Source of the DNA: Alkalibacillus haloalkaliphilus
GTDB taxonomy: Bacteria; Bacillota; Bacilli; Bacillales; Alkalibacillaceae
Direction: 5' to 3'
Length of the DNA stretch: 64,000 bases
Assembly: GCF_007991275.1 (NCBI RefSeq)
Contig: NZ_BJYA01000013.1
Location: 62,001-126,000, forward strand
Shown: piece by piece, positions 57,839 to 64,000 of the stretch
Numbering within the stretch: position 1 is the stretch's first letter
Layout of the letters: every line of letters starts with the position of its first letter
The notes under the pieces: generated by a model
The model's database searches: none
Told to the model about the DNA's origin: nothing
Seen by the model: the letters and a program-made list of their open reading frames with translations, nothing else
Made by a program: the position numbers and the translations under genes

Positions 57839-58644
57839 TGCGAAAAGTCATAATTTACATCTTACTCATCATTTCAGCATTCTTAATTACCTTCCCCGTT
57901 TTGTACGCGGTTTCAGCCAGCTTTATGACAACACAAGAGATCAACCGCGGGGCATTATTGCCGTCTAGTATTTCATTTGATAACTATGTGCGTGCCTTTA
58001 CAAGTGTCCCACTTTTCCATTTCCTAATGAACAGTTTTATTGTGGCATTTGGGGTTATGGTCGCACAGTTAATTATTTGTAGTTTAGCTGCTTATGCAAT
58101 TGTGTTCATCCCGTTTAAGGGTGCGAAAGTGATGTTCTTCCTCTTCGTGTCAACGTTATTAATCCCTTGGGAAGCAGCATTCTTAACTAACTACATTACG
58201 ATATTAGATTTCGGATGGGTAGATACGTATACCGGACTCATGGTGCCATTCTTTGCGACAGCATTCGGGATCTTTCTGATGCGGCAGCAGTTTATGACAT
58301 TACCGAATGAGCTTTGGGAGTCTGCTCAGATGGAGGGATGCACACATTTTCGTTTCTTCCTTTCGTTTGCAATGCCATTATCGAAACCGATCTTAAGTGC
58401 ATTAGGTATTTTCGCATTCCTGACGACGTGGAACATGTACTTATGGCCGCTTTTATTAACGAACAATGATGATGTACGTACAGTACAAATTGGTTTGAAA
58501 ATGATGATCTCTGCAGAAACCGGTACAAACTGGAATGTTGTTATGGCTGGGGTTGTCATGGTTTTATTACCAACATTGATTCTTTTGGTCTTGGGCTTAA
58601 ACCACTTGAAACGTGGTTTGACGCAAGGGGCCTTAAAAGGATAA
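57835..58644 (+). CDS. ugpE: ABC sugar/glycerol-phosphate permease (UgpE-type)
   Basis: 269 residues, six helices. EAA loop ELWESAQMEGCTHFRFFLSF. It overlaps ugpA by 4 bases (ATGA) and forms the second half of the membrane pore. Confidence 0.92.
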   Translation: MMRKVIIYILLIISAFLITFPVLYAVSASFMTTQEINRGALLPSSISFDNYVRAFTSVPLFHFLMNSFIVAFGVMVAQLIICSLAAYAIVFIPFKGAKVMFFLFVSTLLIPWEAAFLTNYITILDFGWVDTYTGLMVPFFATAFGIFLMRQQFMTLPNELWESAQMEGCTHFRFFLSFAMPLSKPILSALGIFAFLTTWNMYLWPLLLTNNDDVRTVQIGLKMMISAETGTNWNVVMAGVVMVLLPTLILLVLGLNHLKRGLTQGALKG

Positions 58645-58673
58645 ATAACTCTACTTAAAAAGGGGGAGATTTA

Positions 58674-60005
58674 GTGAAAAAGCTATTTAGTTTGGCTGTA
58701 TTAGTCATTCTTTCTGTTTTCCTATTAGCTGCATGTGGCGATGATGATCCAGAAGTGGAGATGACAGATGATGGTAAACGTCTTGTAACATTCTGGCACG
58801 CGATGGGTGGCGGACCTGGTGAAGCAATTGACGAGATGGTTAATAGCTACAATGAATCTCAAGATGAGATCTACGTTGACGCTGTTTATCAAGGAAGCTA
58901 CGAGGAACTTCTAAATCAGCTACGTGCTGTTGGTGGAACTAGTGAAGCGCCATCAATCGTACAGGTGTATGAGGTTGGAACTCAGTACATGAGCGAAAGT
59001 GGATTCATTGAGCCACTGCAAACGTTCATCGATGGAGATGACGATTTCAGCGTTGATAATTTAGAAGAAAATATACTAGGTTACTACCAGTTAGATGGCG
59101 ACCTTTACTCAATGCCCTTTAACACGTCTAACGCGATCATGTTCTACAACAAAGACATGTTCCGTGAGGCTGGCTTAGACCCAGAACAGCCACCAAGAAC
59201 ATTCAGTGAGGTACAAGAGTACTCTCAGCAGCTAAATGATGCTACAGGTGAAGCCGGGTTCGCAATTTTAATTTACGGTTGGTTCTTTGAGCAGTTACTT
59301 GCGAATCAAGGGGGGCTTTATCTAAACAACGATAACGGCCGTTCTGCAGTAGCAGATGAAGCATTAATCAATGGTGAGGAAGGACAACGTATTTTCGAAT
59401 GGTTAAATGAAATGAATGAAGCAGGTACACTTGGTAATTTCGGTCGTCAGTGGGATGATATCCGTACAGCATTTGCAGCTGAAAACGTAGCGATGTACCT
59501 TGACTCAACAGCAGCAACTCGCGGAAACGTTGAAGGCGCTGACTTTGAAGTTGGTACAGCGTTCTTACCAGTTCCAGACGGTATGGACCCACAAGGTGTG
59601 ATCGTTGGTGGTGGTTCTCTATGGATGACAAACGGTATTGCTGAGGAAACTCAAGAAGCAGCGTTTGACTTCATTAAGTACACGGCTGACCCGGAAGTTC
59701 AAGCTGTATGGGCTGGAGCGACTGGATACTTCCCAATTTCACCTGAAGCGTATAACAACGAAATTCTTCAGGACATTTATGAGGAGTACCCACAGTTCAC
59801 TACAAGTGTTGATCAGCTTCAAAATACAACATTAACGCCTGCAACCCAGGGTGCGTTAATGGGTGTCTTCCCAGAAGCACGTAACATTGTTGAGAACGCA
59901 ATTGAAGCACTTTACCAAGGTGAGGACTCACAGGAGCTTCTCGATCAAGCTGCAGCTGATATCGAAGAACAAATTGAGCGTTACAACCAGCAGCAAGGTA
60001 ACTAA
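58674..60005 (+). CDS. ugpB: ABC substrate-binding lipoprotein (UgpB-like)
   Basis: 443 residues, GTG start with AAAGGGGGAG upstream. Lipobox VFLLAAC. The mature part starts with the binding-protein pattern LVTFWHAMGGGPGEAIDEMV and VDAVYQGSYEELLNQLRA, close to UgpB-type glycerol-3-phosphate receptors. Substrate by family only: glycerol-3-phosphate or a glycerophosphodiester is likely, a sugar possible. The hydrolysing ATPase may be the shared MsmX type, encoded elsewhere. Confidence 0.9.
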   Translation: MKKLFSLAVLVILSVFLLAACGDDDPEVEMTDDGKRLVTFWHAMGGGPGEAIDEMVNSYNESQDEIYVDAVYQGSYEELLNQLRAVGGTSEAPSIVQVYEVGTQYMSESGFIEPLQTFIDGDDDFSVDNLEENILGYYQLDGDLYSMPFNTSNAIMFYNKDMFREAGLDPEQPPRTFSEVQEYSQQLNDATGEAGFAILIYGWFFEQLLANQGGLYLNNDNGRSAVADEALINGEEGQRIFEWLNEMNEAGTLGNFGRQWDDIRTAFAAENVAMYLDSTAATRGNVEGADFEVGTAFLPVPDGMDPQGVIVGGGSLWMTNGIAEETQEAAFDFIKYTADPEVQAVWAGATGYFPISPEAYNNEILQDIYEEYPQFTTSVDQLQNTTLTPATQGALMGVFPEARNIVENAIEALYQGEDSQELLDQAAADIEEQIERYNQQQGN

Positions 60006-60021
60006 TTATTCAATCATGAGG

Positions 60022-60050
60022 AGGTCTCGCTTTGTCGGGGCCTCTTTTTT
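60022..60050 (+). terminator. Terminator after ugpB
   Basis: Stem AGGTCTC with GGGGCCT (two G-T pairs), then CTTTTTT. Confidence 0.7.
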
Positions 60051-60103
60051 ACATAAAGGAATTAGATGAAAATGGTTTTAGCTCTTTAACTTGGAAAGAT
60101 TAA

Positions 60104-60139
60104 AAAACCCTCCGAAGCGAAAAGCCTTCAGAGGGTTTG
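60104..60139. terminator. Second hairpin after the ugp operon
   Basis: AAACCCTCCGAAG paired with CTTCAGAGGGTTT, one mismatch. T-runs on both strands. Confidence 0.65.
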
Positions 60140-60974
60140 TTATATCGTTCTCAATTTCGGTACATTGAATACTATTAAACTCTTTTAAATTAAGGTTTAA
60201 TTAAACTATTACATCATGCCCGGGATAATTTCATTGTGTGTTATATTTTTAACCTGAGGTTCTAAAAGTGCGTTAATTCAATGACCTCATGAATTGTATG
60301 TGTAACATGTTTAATCATAAATAACCATTTTCACTTCATTGCGTTAGCATTTTGTTATCGCGGAATTCAACCTCTAAAGTGATTATTTAATTTTGAAAAC
60401 GTTCCCTTACGTACTTTCATAACCCTGTTTTACTGAGGTTATTAAGATCAAAACATTGTTAGGTTATCCAATAGTTTATTTAAAAGAGTTAATATAATTT
60501 TTATAAAATGAAATGTGTTTCTAAGCCTGATATAAAATGCTACCCGGCATTGTTTTAATTTATCTACTGAATAAGGACATTCAGTTAGTCTAAAATATTA
60601 TGGATTGGCAAAGATTGATGTGCTGATAAAAGAATTGTAAGGATTAAGACACAAATTTTAACAAATGCAATATTTATGTTTCCAATAGTACTATCCACAA
60701 GATATTAAATAGATAATTTCTAAATATATATGCATTAAAAAGGTTTATGGTATGGTCACGGGTTTGAGCACACCTTCTTATAAATAAATATAGTAACATT
60801 CTATCATAGTGCAATTGCTATATTATGCGGTCTTGTTTGTTTTATAGTTAGTTTATCCTTAATTATGGGGACGAAAAAAAGAGTATGAGAAATTTCAGCT
60901 CAATTTCTAACTCCTCCCTGTTCTCTAATTTAGAGTAGTCCAAACAGACTTATAGCAGGTGTCGCCTACTGCAA
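60140..60974. other. AT-rich gene-free stretch at the edge of the accessory region
   Basis: About 835 bases without a credible gene: frames are short and lack ribosome sites. One 7-bp inverted repeat, ACTGAAT-AAGGAC-ATTCAGT, lies near 60567. It is visibly richer in A and T than the ugp operon and probably marks the boundary of acquired DNA. No RNA gene was recognised. Confidence 0.6.
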
Positions 60975-61568
60975 TTAATAGCTTATAAAATCTAAAAGTT
61001 TATTTCCTAAATCAGTTATCTTAACTGTACTTAAATCCGTATTTTCCACATACTCTCCACCTAAACCACCCCATGTTCTTTCTCTAAGAATTAAATTTTT
61101 ATTCTCTAGCTTTCGATCAATGTAGCTTAGAAAAGTTTGTTCTGAGGAATCTTCAATAGGTACTAAAGGTGCCTGTCCATTTCTATGTGATAAATCTACC
61201 AGTCTTTTCAAATCTGCACTTCGTAACTCACAAATCAAATCAAAATATAATAATGTTACATCATAATCTGTAAAACCATTTCTGACTGTATTTTCAAAAC
61301 CTAATAATAAATATTCAGTTTTTTCATCTTCATCATCAAGTAAAATGTTTTGAATAACAGAAGTTCCAATTTTAATTCCAAAATACTCAAAGCTTTCTGA
61401 TGGAATAACACTATAAATTCCTTTGATTCTATTCTCATTTTTTGCCAGACGTTTATTAAATTGTTTCATTTTAAATGCTCGAAAAAGACTCCCGATATAT
61501 GGCAAAAAATCACCAACATTTTCAATATCATCTTTTGAAGATTTAATTATTTCATCAAGGTTCTTCAT
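60975..61568 (-). CDS. Hypothetical protein of accessory region, winged-helix-like end
   Basis: 197 residues from the ATG at 61566-61568, preceded by GGGTGAT; a 30-codon extension without a site is possible. The first half is amphipathic helix (VGDFLPYIGSLFRAFKMKQF), then a helical core with DEDEKTEYLLLGFENTVRNG, and a C-terminal part (EQTFLSYIDRKLENKNLILR, TVKITDLGNKLLDFI) that looks like a winged helix. Not recognised. Low GC and its place beside the Septu-like pair suggest a mobile or defence-associated gene. Confidence 0.6.
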   Translation of the reverse strand: MKNLDEIIKSSKDDIENVGDFLPYIGSLFRAFKMKQFNKRLAKNENRIKGIYSVIPSESFEYFGIKIGTSVIQNILLDDEDEKTEYLLLGFENTVRNGFTDYDVTLLYFDLICELRSADLKRLVDLSHRNGQAPLVPIEDSSEQTFLSYIDRKLENKNLILRERTWGGLGGEYVENTDLSTVKITDLGNKLLDFISY

Positions 61569-61883
61569 TTTATCACCCAAGCTTACTATTTCGACATGAA
61601 ATTTTAAAATCCTCTCTAAAAAACCCAAATTATCCATCACTCGTATAGCCGATTTCAATTTTATATTAGTCGATAAATATAATTAATTTACCCTCTATTA
61701 TACACCAAAAGATATTTTAAAGTTTATTGCCATGGCTTTCTACTGTCATACAACGGATACTATTATCAGTTACCAATTTTTATTTTCTGATTGCAACATA
61801 CATTTTAAACGCTTGTTAACTTTCAACTAAATATGTGTTGAAAATTTGCACTTCAATGATGTACCGAACCAGAACAAAAAATA

Positions 61884-61897
61884 GTACAATATTGTAC
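61884..61897. promoter_or_regulatory. Perfect 14-bp palindrome in AT-rich gap
   Basis: GTACAATATTGTAC, about 310 bases upstream of the 60975 gene and downstream of the HNH gene, in a 390-478-base gap that otherwise holds no gene. Operator-like; the binding protein is unknown. Confidence 0.4.
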
Positions 61898-62046
61898 CTA
61901 TTAATCAATATGTATTAATTTTTTTACTTTTTTAATATACAATAAAGACTTTCACAGAGTAATTTAATATAGATAAATTACTGTTAGTTGAAATTTAATT
62001 ATTAATAGCACCAAGCCTTGGAAAAGCAGAAGTTGTTGATTTGTTC

Positions 62047-62886
62047 TTATACAATATACTCCTGAACACCAGTAGAACAAAACCATTCACTATTCCCTAA
62101 TGCTTCATACATAGCTGATTTCCAGTTATTTAAATAATGTTTTTCCGCACTCTTTTGATATTCAATTAACTGTTTTCTAACACCCAACGAACCAACCTCA
62201 AAAGACAGTTTTTTTAAATAAAAAGCTTGATCATTTAGTTCCTGACTAGCATAAATACTATATAGTTCCGATAGTCCAAAAGCGTGAAAATGGTGATTAA
62301 CTTTGTTATATTTTTGTGATGACCACACTGAAGGTTTTATAGTTTTAAACCTAAAACCAATCCCATTGTCATATATCACTTCTGCAAATAGCCATTTTTG
62401 GTCATTAACTCTATCATAATATGGGTGTAATTTCTCTGTTTCTCCAGCAGGAACATCTGTCCCTTTTTCCATGTTACAGTCTGTACAACAAGGAATTAGG
62501 TTTAATGGATCTACAGCGTATGTTGGGTATTCAGATTTTGGGAGAAAATGGTCTAATGTAGTAGAAAGTCTATACCCACACATTGGACATAATTTAGAAC
62601 TATGTAATAGTCTGTCATAAAACACCCTCCCTGGCTGCCCTTTAACAACAAGCTTTCTATAAAGAAACCTCATCTCCTCTTTTGAAATATTTCCATTAAC
62701 CGTATGTATAATAGGTATTTCTGAAAGTTTACCTGAATTCCCTTTATTATCGTACTCTTCTGAACTTCTATAAAAAAAATCTATCTCGTTAGTTACTCGA
62801 TCTTTTAAATTGTAATCTTGTATGTTACTGATACAAGATTTAAGTACTTCACTATGGGTTATTATTGGTTTATCTAAAGCCCTCAT
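62047..62886 (-). CDS. ptuB: HNH endonuclease, PtuB-like (Septu-type)
   Basis: 279 residues. The HNH/zinc core is CPMCGYRLSTTLDHFLPKSE, then NLIPCCTDCNMEKGT: two CxxC-type pairs, the His of LDHFLPKS, and the Asn. This is the form found in Septu PtuB and in retron-linked nucleases. Its start overlaps the ATPase stop (TAATG), so the two are translated together and probably form a complex. Confidence 0.8.
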   Translation of the reverse strand: MRALDKPIITHSEVLKSCISNIQDYNLKDRVTNEIDFFYRSSEEYDNKGNSGKLSEIPIIHTVNGNISKEEMRFLYRKLVVKGQPGRVFYDRLLHSSKLCPMCGYRLSTTLDHFLPKSEYPTYAVDPLNLIPCCTDCNMEKGTDVPAGETEKLHPYYDRVNDQKWLFAEVIYDNGIGFRFKTIKPSVWSSQKYNKVNHHFHAFGLSELYSIYASQELNDQAFYLKKLSFEVGSLGVRKQLIEYQKSAEKHYLNNWKSAMYEALGNSEWFCSTGVQEYIV

Positions 62887-64000
62887 TATCTATCATCCCT
62901 TGCAATAAGAAGTGAGCGCAAGATTGTTCTTGCTTCCATACCTAAATTATCATTAAACTCTTCTATAATCTCTTCATAGCTATTATGTCGTTCTATCGCA
63001 TTTTTAAGAAATGTATGAAAACCCGAATCAGTTACTTCTAATCCAAAGATTTCTCTAGTCAATGTACCAATGTTTTCCCCAAACGTCTCCAATTCTGGCC
63101 TATCAAATGAAACTAAATTATTAGTTCTGTTCATTATCCAAACGCAACCACCCGGAACTTCTTGCAATATCACAGGTGAATGGGTTGCAATTAACGCTAC
63201 AGCATTTCTATATATTAATAAATCAGAAAGGGCTCGCGTAAATGCAGAAAGCAAAGGCGGATGCAAGTGAATTTCCGGTTCGTCTAATATAACGAAACTT
63301 CTCTCTTCTACCGTCTCCACTAACTTAGTTATCGTTAACAGAACGATTTTATGGCCTGAACTTAAATTGTTAAAAATAGGATCAATTCTCGGTTCAAATT
63401 CTGGTTGTATTAAATATTCTATCCCCAAACCTTCAAATATTGGATCACTTTCTAAAGTTTTTATTGCTCTTTTCCAACGCTTTGTTTTTGCACTATTACT
63501 TAATGACTTTATTGATTCCTTGAACTCATTCTGTAAATCTTCTAATGATTTAGGTGTGAAACTCTCTCCTGTCTTCTTCAAAGACCCAATATTTAAATAT
63601 CTTATTCCGTCAGCATCAGTGACCTCTTCAAAAACATCATGTCCAGGATCAAAAGAACTGAAAGAAACGGAAACTAGATTAGCAAACAAATCTTCAGGAC
63701 TTTGACTAGTTACATCATAGGTTAACTCTCCGTATTCACTTGAATTTGTTCTTAAACGATTAATAAGATTTTTAAGTAAATTTGTCTTTCCAACTCCATT
63801 TCTACCAATAACCACGTGTATATTTGAAGGGGGTAAAGTGCCGGGCTTTACTTTTATTTTAAATTTTGAATCCATCTCGTTATTCGGAAGTACATAAGAG
63901 AAATTATATTCAGTTAGTTCAGCATTTCCATTTGCCAATCTACGATATTGTCCTTTAACGGAGGTTTTTGATACAGATCTTAGTATTGATTTTTTAGTAA
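62886..64000 (-). CDS. ptuA: AAA/ABC-type ATPase, PtuA-like (Septu-type), 5' end off the window
   Basis: About 371 codons are visible; the frame stays open to the window edge, so the start is upstream (a TTG at 63938 is not a convincing start). Walker A VVIGRNGVGKTNLLKNL, ABC signature NNLSSGHKIVLLTITKL, Walker B FVILDEPEIHLHPPL, and His switch LIATHSPVILQEV. This SMC/OLD-like ATPase with a directly coupled HNH nuclease is the Septu arrangement. No TOPRIM domain is seen. A reverse transcriptase, as in Septu-linked retrons, could lie just outside. Confidence 0.78.
   Translation of the reverse strand, partial: TKKSILRSVSKTSVKGQYRRLANGNAELTEYNFSYVLPNNEMDSKFKIKVKPGTLPPSNIHVVIGRNGVGKTNLLKNLINRLRTNSSEYGELTYDVTSQSPEDLFANLVSVSFSSFDPGHDVFEEVTDADGIRYLNIGSLKKTGESFTPKSLEDLQNEFKESIKSLSNSAKTKRWKRAIKTLESDPIFEGLGIEYLIQPEFEPRIDPIFNNLSSGHKIVLLTITKLVETVEERSFVILDEPEIHLHPPLLSAFTRALSDLLIYRNAVALIATHSPVILQEVPGGCVWIMNRTNNLVSFDRPELETFGENIGTLTREIFGLEVTDSGFHTFLKNAIERHNSYEEIIEEFNDNLGMEARTILRSLLIARDDR

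Overview
The window is chromosomal DNA from a low-GC Gram-positive rod of the family Bacillaceae, probably a halotolerant or halophilic genus related to Alkalibacillus, Filobacillus or Halobacillus. The grounds are strong AGGAGG-type ribosome sites, B. subtilis-like gene order (gatCAB-dagK, pcrB-pcrA-ligA-camS, yerA-yerB-yerC, yeaC-yeaD-yebA, pbuG, yebE-yebG), many acidic secreted proteins, and choline-to-betaine osmoprotection genes. The exact genus is inference.

Layout. 0-4 kb: 5' end of dagK, a VOC protein and gatCAB. 4-7.2 kb: a 20-21 bp-period intergenic array, then pmbA-tldD. 7.3-9.2 kb: pepF. 9.3-12.4 kb: a peptide-signalling locus with a PlcR-like HTH-TPR regulator, a divergent 40-codon secreted peptide gene absent from ordinary ORF calls, a lipoprotein, a small membrane protein and a second Rgg-like regulator. 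12.4-18.4 kb: amidohydrolase, RDD and TraB/GumN proteins, a PP-loop enzyme, a flavin oxidoreductase and two more intergenic arrays. 18.4-26.3 kb: rocA, camS, ligA, pcrA, pcrB. 26.4-30.9 kb: glycine T-box and glyQS, mgtE behind an M-box, and a fluC pair. 31-37.8 kb: yerC-yerB-yerA, small genes, hsp20, and pbuG behind a guanine riboswitch. 37.9-42.6 kb: transglutaminase/DUF58/MoxR operon. 43-47.3 kb: patatin, two hypothetical membrane proteins, rlmCD. 47.3-49.8 kb: xpt and a purine permease behind a second guanine riboswitch. 50.2-53.6 kb: betA-betB. 53.8-56.6 kb: recQ and a lipoprotein. 56.8-60.1 kb: a ugp-type ABC importer without its ATPase. 60.1-64 kb: an AT-rich accessory region with an unknown gene and a Septu-like ATPase/HNH pair running off the right edge.

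The main points for a second look are these. (1) The PapR/PlcR-like peptide and regulator pair, with a near-consensus PlcR box. (2) Three intergenic arrays that share a two-helical-turn period but use different core words; the inverted last word of one forms a terminator. (3) Two tiny overlapping leader ORFs between the M-box terminator and mgtE, lying on a segment that can pair with the 5' end of the M-box. (4) The Septu-like pair. All calls come from reading the sequence; no database search was run.
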